From the NCBI RefSeq assembly GCF_000317025.1, contig NC_019689.1, positions 2,023,501 through 2,087,500 on the forward strand: a DNA stretch of 64,000 bases, written 5' to 3'. The position numbers and the translations under genes were made by a program. Positions 1 through 9,102 of the stretch are shown in pieces. The DNA comes from Pleurocapsa sp. PCC 7327 (GTDB lineage: Bacteria; Cyanobacteriota; Cyanobacteriia; Cyanobacteriales; Microcystaceae). Positions within the stretch are counted from its first letter, which is position 1. Every line of letters begins with the position of its first letter. The notes beneath the pieces are model-generated. The model did not search any database. It saw only the letters and a program-made list of their open reading frames with translations, and was not told the DNA's origin.

Positions 1-21
1 AAAAAAACACTGGTCAATTCT

Positions 22-1104
22 ATGACGACAACTCTTCAAAAACGCGAAATTCCTAACTTATGGGAACAGTTTTGTCAATGGGTCACCAGTACCGAAAATC
101 GCCTTTACATTGGCTGGTTTGGGGTGCTAATGATTCCACTGCTCGGAGTCTCCACCACGGTTTTTGTTCTCGCCATCATTGCTGCTCCTCCCGTGGATAT
201 GGACGGACTCCGCGAACCGATAACGGGTTCGCTCCTCTATGGCAATAACATCATTACTGCGGCCGTCGTTCCTACTTCCAACGCCATCGGCTTGCACTTT
301 TATCCCATTTGGGAAGCAGCCTCTATGGACGAATGGCTATATAACGGCGGTCCCTATCAAATGATTGCTCTCCACTACGTCCCAGCCCTGTGTTGCTATC
401 TAGGACGAGAGTGGGAGTTGAGCTATCGCCTCGGCATGCGTCCTTGGATTTGCGTTGCTTTCAGCGCTCCTCTTGCTGCCACGACATCCGTTTTTCTAAT
501 TTATCCTCTCGGACAAGGCAGCTTCGCCGATGGTCTTCCCATGAGTATTAGTGGCACGTTCAACTTTATGTTCGTCTTCCAAGCCGAACATAACATCCTC
601 ATGCATCCCTTCCACATGCTGGGAGTTGCTGGTGTATTTGGAGGTGCTTTTTTCTGTGCCATGCACGGTTCGCTAGTGACTTCTAGCCTGATTCGGGAGA
701 CTAGCGAGAACGAATCGCAAAACTATGGTTACAAGTTCGGACAAGAAGAAGAAACTTATAACATTGTTGCCGCTCATGGCTACTTCGGTCGCCTGATCTT
801 CCAGTACGCCAGCTTTAACAATAGCCGCAACCTGCACTTCTTCTTAGCCGCTTGGCCAGTAATTTGCATCTGGTTTACGGCTTTGGGGATCTGCGTCATG
901 GCGTTTAACCTCAATGGATTCAACTTTAATAATTCCATCCACGACGCTCAAGGTCGGGTGTTGCCTAGCTGGGCAGATGTGATTAACCAGGCCAATCTCG
1001 GTTTTGAAGTTATGCACGAGCGCAATGCTCACAACTTCCCACTCGATCTTGCCAGTGGCGAGGCTATCCCAGTTGCTTTACGTGCCCCTGCAATTGCTAG
1101 TTAG
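22..1104 (+). CDS. psbA3: Far-red photosystem II D1 protein
   Basis: Reaction-centre D1 of photosystem II in the thylakoid membrane, 360 residues, full length for the family. The ligands of the Mn4CaO5 cluster are all visible: D170, E189, H332, E333, D342 and A344, with tyrosine Z at Y161, H190 beside it, and the chlorophyll and iron histidines H198, H215 and H272. It should therefore support water oxidation, unlike the D1 paralogue immediately downstream. The C-terminal extension after A344 is the normal processed tail. Position next to chlF and duplicated psbB/C/D/H genes marks it as the far-red paralogue rather than the white-light D1. No clear Shine-Dalgarno is visible in the 21 bases before the ATG. 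Confidence 0.95.
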   Translation: MTTTLQKREIPNLWEQFCQWVTSTENRLYIGWFGVLMIPLLGVSTTVFVLAIIAAPPVDMDGLREPITGSLLYGNNIITAAVVPTSNAIGLHFYPIWEAASMDEWLYNGGPYQMIALHYVPALCCYLGREWELSYRLGMRPWICVAFSAPLAATTSVFLIYPLGQGSFADGLPMSISGTFNFMFVFQAEHNILMHPFHMLGVAGVFGGAFFCAMHGSLVTSSLIRETSENESQNYGYKFGQEEETYNIVAAHGYFGRLIFQYASFNNSRNLHFFLAAWPVICIWFTALGICVMAFNLNGFNFNNSIHDAQGRVLPSWADVINQANLGFEVMHERNAHNFPLDLASGEAIPVALRAPAIAS

Positions 1105-1242
1105 ATTGAGTTTTCTCCAAAAAAGACGCGAGCGTCTGCTTTAGTCAAGTTACTATCTCCAAACAAGTTACCCCCGTCGTCTCTAAACTCGGAAACCGGG
1201 GCGATGGGGTTATCTCCTACCCTTTCTGTAAGGAGTTAATAC

Positions 1243-2394
1243 ATGGTACAGCAAGAGCCTACTCTCACGCCTTCGATTGAAGTGGATTCTGCTATTGAAT
1301 CTCCAACAGAGTCAACGACTGCTCTCAATAGACGCGAAACTCTATTAGCCAAGTGGGAGGAATTTTGTCGATGGATTACCAGTACCGAAAACCGCATTTA
1401 TATTGGCTGGTTTGGGGTAATCATGATTCCGACCCTTTCAACGGCTGCGATCGCATTTATCATTGCTTTCATCGTCGCTCCTCCAGTCGATTGGGACGCA
1501 ACGGGCGCGCCTGTGACTGGCGCTTTACTCGGCGGCAACAATCTGATTACGGCTGCGGTTATTCCTACCTCCTCAGCCATTGGTCTGCATTTTTATCCTA
1601 TTTGGGCAGCAGCTTCAATCGATGAGTGGCTGTACAATGGCGGTCCTTACCAGCTCATCGTGCTGCATTTTTTGATCGGCATTATTTGCTATCAAGATCG
1701 GGAGTGGGAATTGAGCTATCGCCTCGGCATGCGTCCTTGGATTTCCCTCGCTTTCACCGCTCCCGTTGCTGCTTGCATATCGGTGTTTTTAGTCTACCCT
1801 GTCGGACAAGGAAGCTTTTCTGAGGGAATGCCGTTAGGAATCTCCGGCACGTTTAACTTTATGTTGCGATTTCAAGCCGATCACAATATCCTGATGAATC
1901 CTTTTCATCAGATAGGAGTCATTGGGGTATTGGGCGGTGCTTTTTTAGCTGCCATGCACGGTTCGTTGGTCACGTCAACGCTCATTCGTAAGACGGGCGA
2001 GTCTGAATCGATTAATACCGGATACAGGCTAGGTCAGAAGAACCCAACTTACAGCTTTGGCGCGGCACGAGGATACATGCAGCGATTCTGGCATTTTAGT
2101 TTTCCCAATTCTCGCGCTTTGCATTTTTTCCTTGCCGCTTGGCCCGTGGCAGGAATTTGGTCGGCTGCTTTGGGGATCGACATCGCTGCCTTTGGCTTTG
2201 ACGGATTCAACGTCGATCGCTGGGTTCCGATCTATCAATCGCAAGGACAATTTCTTCCTAGCTGGGTAGACATTATCGATCGCGCCAATCTGGGTATAGA
2301 AGCCATGCAAGAGCGTCCTTTTGAAGACTTTCCCTTGAATTTAGATTCAAGCGAGGTGCTTCCACTCACGCTCGATATGGACGATCGCACTTAG
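1243..2394 (+). CDS. chlF: Chlorophyll f synthase, super-rogue D1 (ChlF/PsbA4)
   Basis: D1 paralogue of 383 residues with about 24 extra N-terminal residues. Seen directly: the D1 Mn ligands are changed (D170 to E194, E189 to D213, H332 to Q356, D342 to N366, A344 to D368) and H252 to R276, while tyrosine Z (Y185), H214 and the H222 chlorophyll ligand remain. A Gln-Asp pair at 151-152, where the neighbouring D1 has Leu-Gly, matches the QD motif described for ChlF. ChlF is known to be the light-dependent synthase that oxidises chlorophyll a to chlorophyll f. A strong site, AAGGAG, lies 7 bases before the ATG. It follows psbA3 by 138 bases and precedes psbC2, as part of the FaRLiP set. The role is by family; assignment is firm. 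Confidence 0.93.
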   Translation: MVQQEPTLTPSIEVDSAIESPTESTTALNRRETLLAKWEEFCRWITSTENRIYIGWFGVIMIPTLSTAAIAFIIAFIVAPPVDWDATGAPVTGALLGGNNLITAAVIPTSSAIGLHFYPIWAAASIDEWLYNGGPYQLIVLHFLIGIICYQDREWELSYRLGMRPWISLAFTAPVAACISVFLVYPVGQGSFSEGMPLGISGTFNFMLRFQADHNILMNPFHQIGVIGVLGGAFLAAMHGSLVTSTLIRKTGESESINTGYRLGQKNPTYSFGAARGYMQRFWHFSFPNSRALHFFLAAWPVAGIWSAALGIDIAAFGFDGFNVDRWVPIYQSQGQFLPSWVDIIDRANLGIEAMQERPFEDFPLNLDSSEVLPLTLDMDDRT

Positions 2395-2613
2395 GCGAAC
2401 CTCACTCATCAGTCAGTCAATTTAGTTTTTCTGTGTAGTTGTCGCTGGTTTTGGCATCGATTGACAACTCAGCAGCGAGCGAGCGCGCCAACCAAGCAGC
2501 AATAAGGCCAAGCTGGTCGGAAAAATGGCTCCGACTGAGTGGGGGATGGGGATATCTTTAAAAATTCTTGGATTTTAGGACTTCAACCGTTCGTTTCTCA
2601 CAAGGACTCAAGC

Positions 2614-4047
2614 ATGGAAACACCGTTTAATTCTTCTACTGTCAAAATTGGGACAACCGTCCAAGACGCTCCCACCAGAGATGTTACCTTCGATCTTGCC
2701 CGCGAAGGTCGCGATGAAGCTTCCACCGGATATGCTTGGTGGGCGGGAAATGCCCGTTTTATTAACCTGTCCGGTAAATTCTTAGGGGCACACGTTGCCC
2801 ATGCAGGGCTGATTGCTTTTTGGGCGGGAGCGATGCTGCTGTTTGAGGTCGCTCACTACGTTCCAGAAAAGCCCATGTACGAACAGGGTTGCATTCTCAT
2901 GCCCCACCTTGCCACGCTGGGCTTCGGCGTCGGTTCCGGCGGTCAAGTAGTCGATACATTTCCCTATTTTGCGATCGCGGTAATCCATTTAATTGGTTCT
3001 GCCGTTCTCGGTATTGGCGGACTCTATCACTCGCTGCGCGGACCAGAGAAACTAGCAGGTTTCTTCGATTTCGATTGGTCGGACAAGGATAAGATGACTA
3101 GCATCATCGGCTATCATCTCATTGCCCTGGGAATTGGCGCGTTCCTGTTGGTAGGCAAAGCCATGTTCTGGGGGGGCTTGTACGACACTTGGCTGCCGGG
3201 AGGGGGTGGCGTGCGCCTGGTTACCAACCCTACCCTCGATCCGAGAGTTATCTTCGGTTACTTTTTCAAGTCGCCTCTAGGCGGTTCGGGTTGGATCGTG
3301 AGCGTGGATAACTTAGAAGATATCGTCGGCGGACATATTTGGATGGGGGGCATCCTGATTGCGGGAGGCATTTGGCACATTTTTACCAAACCCTGGAAGT
3401 GGACAGATAAGGTCTTCATCTGGTCTGGAGAAGCTTACCTTTCCCAAAGCTTGGGCAATATCGCCGGACAAGCGTTTATTGCCGCCATGTTTATCTGGTT
3501 TAACAACACCGCCTATCCGAGCGAATTCTACGGTCCGACCGTCCCTGAAGCCTCTCAGGCTCAAGCATTGGTGTTTTTGGCAAGAGACCAACGTCTGGGA
3601 GCGGATATAGGAACCGCTCAAAGTGTTACGGGATTGGGCAAGTATTTAATGCGATCGCCGACTGGAGAAATTATCTTTGGCGGGGAAACCATGCGTTTCT
3701 GGGATTTTCGCGGTCCTTGGCTAGAACCGTTACGCGGCACGAATGGTTTAGATCTCAAAAAACTCCAGAATGATATTCAACCCTGGCAAATTCGCCGCGC
3801 TTCCGAATACATGGTTCATGCGCCCCTGGGTTCGATTAACTCAGTAGCAGGTCTTGCTACTGATGTCAACTCCTTTAACTATGTGTCTCCGCGTACCTGG
3901 ATGACTGCCTCTCACTTGATTTTCGCCCTCTTTTTCCTAGTCGGTCACTGGTGGCATGCCGGTCGGGCACGGGCGGCGGCTGCTGGTTTTGTCAGAGGGA
4001 TTAACCGCGAAGACGAACCAGTTCGCTCGATGGGCGACATAGATTAG
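2614..4047 (+). CDS. psbC2: Far-red CP43 antenna protein of photosystem II
   Basis: Chlorophyll-binding inner antenna CP43, 477 residues from this start. The GGETMRFWD motif in the large lumenal loop carries the Glu and Arg that touch the Mn cluster, so this is a functional PSII CP43 and not an IsiA/Pcb antenna. The open frame runs 25 codons further upstream (to 2539), but the ATG at 2614 has AAGGA at a good spacing and gives the family N-terminus METPFN. psbC normally overlaps the end of psbD; here it stands alone and upstream of psbD3, separated by 71 bases, as expected of a duplicated far-red copy. A short GTCGGA/TCCGAC hairpin lies at 2516-2535 in the leader. Confidence 0.95.
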   Translation: METPFNSSTVKIGTTVQDAPTRDVTFDLAREGRDEASTGYAWWAGNARFINLSGKFLGAHVAHAGLIAFWAGAMLLFEVAHYVPEKPMYEQGCILMPHLATLGFGVGSGGQVVDTFPYFAIAVIHLIGSAVLGIGGLYHSLRGPEKLAGFFDFDWSDKDKMTSIIGYHLIALGIGAFLLVGKAMFWGGLYDTWLPGGGGVRLVTNPTLDPRVIFGYFFKSPLGGSGWIVSVDNLEDIVGGHIWMGGILIAGGIWHIFTKPWKWTDKVFIWSGEAYLSQSLGNIAGQAFIAAMFIWFNNTAYPSEFYGPTVPEASQAQALVFLARDQRLGADIGTAQSVTGLGKYLMRSPTGEIIFGGETMRFWDFRGPWLEPLRGTNGLDLKKLQNDIQPWQIRRASEYMVHAPLGSINSVAGLATDVNSFNYVSPRTWMTASHLIFALFFLVGHWWHAGRARAAAAGFVRGINREDEPVRSMGDID

Positions 4048-4118
4048 TTAATTCAATTCACAACTCACAATTAGCAATTGCCAATTGAAAAAATTGAGTT
4101 TTTAGATGATTAAAAACC

Positions 4119-5180
4119 ATGACTATAGCAATTACTCGCAGACAACCAACCCAAGGATGGTTTAGAACGTTAGACGACTGGCTCAAGCGCGAACGCTTTG
4201 TCTTCATTGGCTGGTCGGGACTGCTGCTCTTTCCCTGTGCCTATCTAGCAATCGGAGGATGGTTTACTGGCACTACCTTCGTTACCGCTTGGTATACTCA
4301 CGGGTTAGTCAGCTCTTACCTAGAAGGATGTAACGTCCTGACTGCCGCTGTCTCTACCCCTGCCGACAGCATGGGACATTCCCTGCTGCTGCTGTGGGGA
4401 CCAGAAGCCAACTGGAACTTTACCCGTTGGTGTCAGATAGGAGGGTTATGGACGTTTACTGCCTTACATGGCGCTTTAGGATTGATGGGCTTCATGCTGC
4501 GACAGTTAGAAATTGCCCGTTTGGTAGGAGTGCGACCCTACAACGCGATCGCTTTTAGCGCTCCCATTGCCGTATATGTCAGCGTCTTTTTGGTCTATCC
4601 TTTATTCCAATCGAGCTGGTTTTTTGCCCCCAGCTTTGGCATCGCTGGCATTTTTCGTTTCGTTCTTTTCTTCCAAGGCTTCCACAACTATACCAATAAC
4701 CCCTTCCACATGATGGGAGTAGCTGGCGTTCTCGGAGGCGCTTTATTATGTGCCATTCACGGTGCAACAGTACAAAACACGATCTTTGAAGACACGAAGA
4801 GTTTCAATACCTTTGGCGGATTCAGTCCCACTCAAGAAGAAGAAACCTATTCGATGGTGACTGCAAACCGCTTCTGGTCTCAGATCTTTGGCATTGCTTT
4901 CTCTAACAAGCGCTGGCTGCACTTCTTTATGTTATTCGTTCCGGTAACTGGCTTATGGATGAGTGCGATCGGCATGGTCGGTTTAGCGTTCAACCTGAGA
5001 GCTTATGACTTTGTTTCTCAAGAGTTGCGAGCAGCTGAAGACCCAGAGTTTGAAACTTTCTATACCAAGAACATTCTCTTGAATGAAGGTTTGCGAGCTT
5101 GGATGGCAACGATGGATCAACCTCACGAACGCTTCCAGTTCCCCGATGAAGTGCTGCCTCGCGGTAATGCGGCTAAGTAG
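4119..5180 (+). CDS. psbD3: Far-red photosystem II D2 protein
   Basis: Reaction-centre D2, 353 residues, typical length. The five-helix D1/D2 fold is recognisable, with the QGFHN and [10 protein letters not shown] segments that carry the special-pair chlorophyll and iron histidines, and tyrosine D in the VYPLF segment. Near tyrosine D the usual Gly of YPLGQ is Phe, a residue next to the chlorophyll/tyrosine environment that may reflect far-red tuning (inference). It pairs with the far-red D1 and follows psbC2 on the same strand. Eleven bases separate its stop from the small PsaJ-like gene that follows. Confidence 0.95.
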   Translation: MTIAITRRQPTQGWFRTLDDWLKRERFVFIGWSGLLLFPCAYLAIGGWFTGTTFVTAWYTHGLVSSYLEGCNVLTAAVSTPADSMGHSLLLLWGPEANWNFTRWCQIGGLWTFTALHGALGLMGFMLRQLEIARLVGVRPYNAIAFSAPIAVYVSVFLVYPLFQSSWFFAPSFGIAGIFRFVLFFQGFHNYTNNPFHMMGVAGVLGGALLCAIHGATVQNTIFEDTKSFNTFGGFSPTQEEETYSMVTANRFWSQIFGIAFSNKRWLHFFMLFVPVTGLWMSAIGMVGLAFNLRAYDFVSQELRAAEDPEFETFYTKNILLNEGLRAWMATMDQPHERFQFPDEVLPRGNAAK

Positions 5181-5191
5181 GAGATCGACCA

Positions 5192-5353
5192 ATGAAGAAG
5201 TTTCTGAACTATGTTATTGCCGCTCCAGTAGTTTCTACTATTTTGTTTGCTGGTTTTTCAGCCCTGGTCGCTGCGTTAGATCGCTGTTTCCCCGGTTCGC
5301 TGGACGGCACTTATCTTCGACTCTTTTTTCCACCGACAGATATGAATGTTTGA
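5192..5353 (+). CDS. psaJ2: PsaJ-like photosystem I subunit
   Basis: Small protein of 53 residues. The N-terminal KKFLNYVIAAPVVSTILFA resembles the PsaJ start (a KF-x-STAPV block followed by one membrane helix), and the helix ends in LDRCFPG, matching the NRFFPDLLF exit of PsaJ. The tail from residue 37 is divergent and longer than in standard PsaJ of about 40 residues. AGGAG at 5179-5183, overlapping the psbD3 stop, is an adequate ribosome site. PsaJ binds PsaF at the edge of photosystem I; the far-red paralogue normally sits beside psaF2, but here it lies between two PSII genes. The coding call is good; identity as PsaJ rests on local similarity read by eye. Confidence 0.72.
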   Translation: MKKFLNYVIAAPVVSTILFAGFSALVAALDRCFPGSLDGTYLRLFFPPTDMNV

Positions 5354-5392
5354 TGCAATTTTAAATCTTCTTTCAGACAAGGAGAATCTTTC

Positions 5393-6925
5393 ATGGGACT
5401 ACCTTGGTATCGCGTCCATACAGTGGTTTTAAACGACCCAGGACGACTCATTGCCGTCCATCTGATGCACAATGCCCTCTGTGCGGGTTTTGCTGGTTCG
5501 ATGCTTTTGTTTGAGCTAGCTTTGTACGATCCCAGCGATCCAGTTCTCAACCCCATGTGGCGGCAGGGATGTTTCTTAATGCCTTTTGTGGCACGACTGG
5601 GGGTAACGAACTCCTGGCAGGGCTGGAGCATTACGGGCGAAACCTTTGACGATCCGGGTTTCTGGACATTTGAAACCGTCGCGATCGCTCATATCGTCTT
5701 TTCCGGTCTCGAATTCCTGGCTGCTATCTGGCATTGGGTTAACTGGGATCTCGTCACCTTTTTTGACGAAAAAACTGGCGAGCCAACTTTGGATTTGCCC
5801 AGAATCTTTGGCATTCATCTATTTTTAGCAGGTTTACTCTGTTTTGGTTTCGGAGCTTTTCATTTGACCGGTATTTTTGGTCCGGGGATGTGGGTTTCAG
5901 ACCCTTATGGTCTCACAGGTCACGTACAAGGCGTTGCCCCCGTCTGGGGACCGGAAGGCTTTAATCCTTACAACCCTGGCGGCGTGGTCGCTCACCACAT
6001 TGCGGCGGGGATTGTCGGCATTATCGGCGGACTATTTCATATTGTCGTTCGACCCTCAGAAGGACTCTATCGACTCCTGCGGATGGGAAATATAGAAGGC
6101 GTACTTGCCAGTTCTCTTGCTGTCTTCTTTTTCGCGGGTTTTATCGCCAGTGCCAGCATGTGGTACGGGACTGCCACCACTCCTATCGAATTGTGGGGGC
6201 CGACACGCTATCAGTGGGATCGAGGTTACTTCCAGCAAGAGATTGACAGGCGGGTGCAAGCTGGCTTAGCTGAAGGAAAAAGCCTTAACCAAGCCTGGTC
6301 GGCGATTCCTCCCAAGCTGGCTTTCTACGACTATATCGGCAACAGTCCTGCTAAGGGGGGTCTGTTCCGAGTCGGTCGCATGGTCGATGGCGATGGACTT
6401 GCTACGGGTTGGTTAGGGCATCCCGTCTTTAAAGACGGCGAAGGTCGGGAATTGACCGTGAGGCGCATGCCTAATTTCTTCGAAACTTTCCCCGTAGTGA
6501 TGACCGATAAAGATGGGGTCGTTCGGGCAGATATTCCTTTCCGGCGCACCGACGCTAAGTATAGCATCGACCAAACCGGAGTCACGGTGAGTTTTTACGG
6601 CGGTCTTCTCGACGGTCAAACCATTAGCGATCCCGCATTGGTGAAGCAATATGCTCGTAAGGCTCAACTCGGCGAACCGTTTGACTTCGACCGCCAAGCC
6701 TACAATTCCGATGGCGTATTCCGAACCAGTAACCGAGGCTGGTTTGCCTTTTTCCACGCATGTTTTGCGCTGGTCTGGTTTTTTGGGCACGTCTGGCACG
6801 GAGCGCGCACCCTCTTCCGAGATGTTTTTGCTGGCATCAATCCAGACCTTGATGAAGAGCAAGTAGAATTTGGCGTCTGGCAAAAAGTGGGAGATGTTAC
6901 CTCGCGCAAACGGCAAGTTGCTTAG
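5393..6925 (+). CDS. psbB2: Far-red CP47 antenna protein of photosystem II
   Basis: Inner antenna CP47, 510 residues, starting [18 protein letters not shown], the near-invariant family N-terminus. It has six membrane helices with paired chlorophyll-binding histidines ([35 protein letters not shown]) and a large lumenal loop between helices 5 and 6. CP47 funnels excitation to D1/D2. AAGGAG lies 7 bases upstream of the ATG. It follows psaJ2 by 39 bases and precedes psbH2, with a perfect hairpin in the spacer between them. Full length, no sign of decay. Confidence 0.95.
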   Translation: MGLPWYRVHTVVLNDPGRLIAVHLMHNALCAGFAGSMLLFELALYDPSDPVLNPMWRQGCFLMPFVARLGVTNSWQGWSITGETFDDPGFWTFETVAIAHIVFSGLEFLAAIWHWVNWDLVTFFDEKTGEPTLDLPRIFGIHLFLAGLLCFGFGAFHLTGIFGPGMWVSDPYGLTGHVQGVAPVWGPEGFNPYNPGGVVAHHIAAGIVGIIGGLFHIVVRPSEGLYRLLRMGNIEGVLASSLAVFFFAGFIASASMWYGTATTPIELWGPTRYQWDRGYFQQEIDRRVQAGLAEGKSLNQAWSAIPPKLAFYDYIGNSPAKGGLFRVGRMVDGDGLATGWLGHPVFKDGEGRELTVRRMPNFFETFPVVMTDKDGVVRADIPFRRTDAKYSIDQTGVTVSFYGGLLDGQTISDPALVKQYARKAQLGEPFDFDRQAYNSDGVFRTSNRGWFAFFHACFALVWFFGHVWHGARTLFRDVFAGINPDLDEEQVEFGVWQKVGDVTSRKRQVA

Positions 6926-6933
6926 GAGTGCAA

Positions 6934-6966
6934 GTAGGAGTGCGGGCAGGATGCCCGCACTCCTAC
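6934..6966. repeat. Perfect 15-bp stem hairpin between psbB2 and psbH2
   Basis: Left arm 6934-6948 and right arm 6952-6966 are exact reverse complements, with a GGA loop. There is no T-run after it, so it is not a standard intrinsic terminator. It starts 8 bases after the psbB2 stop and ends 42 bases before the psbH2 ATG. An AGGAGTGC unit just before it is repeated in the arm. It may be an mRNA processing or 3'-end stabilising element, or a dispersed palindrome that landed here. Confidence 0.85.
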
Positions 6967-7008
6967 CAAAACCTTCAAAAATTTCATCGAGACTCACTAG
7001 AGGAATTC

Positions 7009-7233
7009 ATGCAAGTACGAAAATTTGCTCCCAAAAAAGTTGCTCCCTTGCAATATTTTTTCAAGCGCTTTAATTCCCAAGCAGGCAAGGTAATTCCTGG
7101 CTGGGGAACTACGCCTCTGATGTTGGCTTTGATGCTGTTGTTTTTCTTCTTTTTGTTGATGCTGCTCGAGATTGTCAATGCCTCGATTCAATTGGAAGGG
7201 ATTGACGTGGATTGGAAAAGCTTGAGCTATTAA
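7009..7233 (+). CDS. psbH2: Far-red photosystem II subunit PsbH
   Basis: PsbH, 74 residues: a basic cytoplasmic N-terminus, the [13 protein letters not shown] block that is the family hallmark, one membrane helix rich in Phe and Leu, and a short lumenal tail. PsbH associates with CP47 and supports the QA/QB side and bicarbonate region of PSII. The frame is open 27 codons further up, but that stretch is the hairpin and spacer; the ATG at 7009 preceded by AGAGG gives the correct family N-terminus. It is the PSII-H paralogue of the FaRLiP set. Confidence 0.92.
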   Translation: MQVRKFAPKKVAPLQYFFKRFNSQAGKVIPGWGTTPLMLALMLLFFFFLLMLLEIVNASIQLEGIDVDWKSLSY

Positions 7234-7253
7234 TGCGATCGCGAGGAGGTTCG

Positions 7254-7397
7254 ATGTCATCGATCTTTTTTGCCTACGGAGAGGGACAGTTTTCCTCAAC
7301 TGCAACTGGAATAACTTTAGGGTTGCTAGCGGCTGTATTATTTTGCGTCCTCCTGGGAGTCTATGCAGCCTATACCTACCCAGCCAACCGAGAATAA
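7254..7397 (+). CDS. 47-residue single-helix membrane protein in the FaRLiP cluster
   Basis: Begins at an ATG with a very strong GAGGAGG site 5 bases upstream, 20 bases after psbH2. The protein has a polar N-terminus (MSSIFFAYGEGQ), one helix from about residue 18 to 40 (GITLGLLAAVLFCVLLGVY) and ends YTYPANRE. It does not clearly match PsbN, PsbX, PsbJ, PsbK, PsbT, PsaI, PsaM or PsaX as I know them; weak similarity to the helix end of PsbN is not enough to name it. Location, operon spacing and topology suggest a small photosystem subunit or assembly factor (inference). Confidence 0.75.
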   Translation: MSSIFFAYGEGQFSSTATGITLGLLAAVLFCVLLGVYAAYTYPANRE

Positions 7398-7439
7398 AAC
7401 ACTTTTAAATGTTTGATTGTCAAAAACAAGGAGAAAACC

Positions 7440-7916
7440 ATGAGCATCGTCACCGAATTAATTCTCAATGCCGATAGCGAAGCTCGCTATCCTGGTCCCA
7501 AAGAGCTACACATCTTCCAAGACTTCTTAAAAACAGGAGAGCAACGGCTTCGGATTGCAAAGTTTCTGGCAGACAACGAACAACAGCTCGTCCAAAATGG
7601 CAGTGCCCGGTTCTGGGAACGGTGTCCGGTTACGCCGAGCAACAGCGGCAATCCAAGAAAAACAGCCTCCTGTCAGCGCGATCAAGGCTGGTATATCCGT
7701 CTGATTGCCTACTCAGTTTTGGCAGGTAGCGAGAAACCCCTCGAAGAAATAGGCACGATTGGGATTAAAGAGATGTATAACTCCCTGGAGATTCCAATCC
7801 CCAATATCGTCGTAGCAATGCAATGCCTCAAAGAAGAAGCCGTATCTATGATGAGTGAGGAGGATGCCGCCGAAGTCGCCCCCTATTTTGACTACGTTAT
7901 TCAGGCATTGTCCTAA
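7440..7916 (+). CDS. apcD: ApcD-type allophycocyanin alpha subunit, far-red (first of three)
   Basis: Phycobiliprotein of 158 residues with the allophycocyanin-B alpha pattern: MSIVTELILNADSEARYP at the start, the bilin Cys in KTASCQRDQGW at C78, then YIRLIAY. The chromophore should be phycocyanobilin. FaRLiP clusters encode several ApcD paralogues (named ApcD2, D3, D5) that pair with a special ApcB to absorb beyond 700 nm; I cannot tell which number this is. An additional Cys at 62 is shared by the other two copies here. AAGGAG lies 6 bases before the ATG; the frame continues nine codons up but that start lacks a site. Confidence 0.92.
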   Translation: MSIVTELILNADSEARYPGPKELHIFQDFLKTGEQRLRIAKFLADNEQQLVQNGSARFWERCPVTPSNSGNPRKTASCQRDQGWYIRLIAYSVLAGSEKPLEEIGTIGIKEMYNSLEIPIPNIVVAMQCLKEEAVSMMSEEDAAEVAPYFDYVIQALS

Positions 7917-7957
7917 CGATAAGTCCTCGGTCATTGGTCATTGACCATTTGTCCCAA

Positions 7958-7983
7958 TGACTAATGACCAATAACAAATAACA
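7958..7983. repeat. Dispersed 26-base repeat, copy 1
   Basis: A TGACTAATGACCAATAAC-type sequence in the spacer before apcB2. It matches 59910-59935, before the cpeZ-like gene, at 24 of 26 positions by eye. The flanking TCATTGGTCATT (7931-7942) makes it part of an imperfect hairpin. This is the kind of AT-rich direct and inverted repeat common between cyanobacterial genes. Confidence 0.6.
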
Positions 7984-8004
7984 AACCACAAGGAGACAAG
8001 ATTT

Positions 8005-8490
8005 ATGCAAGACGCAATTACTTCTGCAATCAATGCCTTTGACGTTCAAGGTCGCTATCTAGACGACGACGCGATCGCAAAGCTGCGGGGCTATTTCCAA
8101 AGCGGCACCATGCGAGCCAAGGCAGCTACGGTTATTGGGGCCAATGCCAAGTCTATCATCACTAAGACCGTAGCAAAGTCTCTGATGTACACAGATATCA
8201 CTGCTCCTGGCGGCAATATGTATACCTGCCGTCGCTATGCTGCTTGCATCCGCGACTTGGATTACTTTCTTCGCTATGCAACCTATGCCATGCTTGCAGG
8301 CGACCCCTCGATTCTCGACGAGCGCATCCTCAATGGACTGAGGGAAACTTATAACTCTCTAGGCGTTCCTATTAGTGCAACGGTAAGAGCATTACAGGCG
8401 ATGAAGGAAGTGACTGCCGATATCGTAGGGCCGGATGCTGGCAAGGAGATGGGCGTCTACTTCGACCACATTTGCTCTGGCTTGAGTTAA
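8005..8490 (+). CDS. apcB2: Allophycocyanin beta subunit, far-red
   Basis: ApcB of 161 residues. It begins [20 protein letters not shown], has the methylated-Asn site in GGN (N71), the bilin Cys at C81 (AACIRDLDY) and the [19 protein letters not shown] core typical of allophycocyanin beta. An extra Cys at 75 replaces the Thr found in ordinary ApcB (MYTTRR to MYTCRR). It is the only beta subunit in the cluster, flanked by ApcD-type alphas, so it probably pairs with all of them. AAGGAG is present 9 bases upstream of the ATG. Confidence 0.94.
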   Translation: MQDAITSAINAFDVQGRYLDDDAIAKLRGYFQSGTMRAKAATVIGANAKSIITKTVAKSLMYTDITAPGGNMYTCRRYAACIRDLDYFLRYATYAMLAGDPSILDERILNGLRETYNSLGVPISATVRALQAMKEVTADIVGPDAGKEMGVYFDHICSGLS

Positions 8491-8515
8491 AGACTTTTTG
8501 ATTAATCGATAGTTG

Positions 8516-8557
8516 TTAGTCGTTGGTAGGGAGTTTCTTGTATCCACTAACGACTAA
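8516..8557. repeat. Inverted repeat in the apcB2-apcD spacer
   Basis: GTTAGTCGTT near 8516 is the exact reverse complement of AACGACTAAC ending near 8557, separated by about 22 bases. It is not followed by a T-run. It resembles other TTAGT/ACTAA dispersed palindromes in the window (for example at 48,067-48,105) and is probably a repeat element rather than a terminator. Confidence 0.55.
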
Positions 8558-8601
8558 CTTTACTGAAATACTCGATCGCTATCACAAACAAGGAAAACGA
8601 C

Positions 8602-9081
8602 ATGAGTATTATTACTCGCTCTATTGCGAACGCCGATCGCGAAGCTCGCTATCTCAACCTCGGAGAATTAAATGCCATTCGCAATTTTTATGAAGGAGGA
8701 AAAAATCGACTCCGGATCGCTCAGATTCTGACAGCAAACGAAGAAAGCATTATCGCAAGAGGGAGTCAAAAATTCTGGAAGCGATGTCCCGATACACCCA
8801 GCAATACTGGCAACGCAACCTTTCGCGCCTCCTGCATGCGAGATCAAGGTTGGTATATCCGCCTAATTACTTATGCGATCGTAGTGGGGGATATAGAACC
8901 CTTAGAAAAAACTGGCATCAAAGGCGTAAGGGAAATGTATGAATCCCTAGAAATTCCTCTCAGAAATGTCGTTGAATGCATGCGTTGCCTCAAAGAAGTG
9001 ACTCTAGAGATGCTGTCGTTAGAAGATGCTGCTGAGGTAGCGCCTTATTTTGATTATTTGATACAAGGAATGATGCCTTAA
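8602..9081 (+). CDS. apcD: ApcD-type allophycocyanin alpha subunit, far-red (second of three)
   Basis: Phycobiliprotein alpha subunit of 159 residues. It has the bilin Cys at C78 in RASCMRDQGWYIRLITY and shares the RCPDTPSN block with its neighbours. It is more divergent from the other two ApcD copies (7440-7916 and 11351-11860) than they are from each other, for example FRASCMR in place of KTASCQR and a different C-terminus ending GMMP. It lies 21 bases before apcE2. The three alphas presumably occupy different positions in the far-red core. Confidence 0.92.
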   Translation: MSIITRSIANADREARYLNLGELNAIRNFYEGGKNRLRIAQILTANEESIIARGSQKFWKRCPDTPSNTGNATFRASCMRDQGWYIRLITYAIVVGDIEPLEKTGIKGVREMYESLEIPLRNVVECMRCLKEVTLEMLSLEDAAEVAPYFDYLIQGMMP

Positions 9082-9102
9082 TTTCAATTTTGGATTGAAA
9101 AA

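Noticed and set aside
2539-2613. Upstream extension of the psbC2 frame
   Set aside because: The ATG at 2614 has a ribosome site and the family N-terminus; the 25 extra codons do not resemble CP43.
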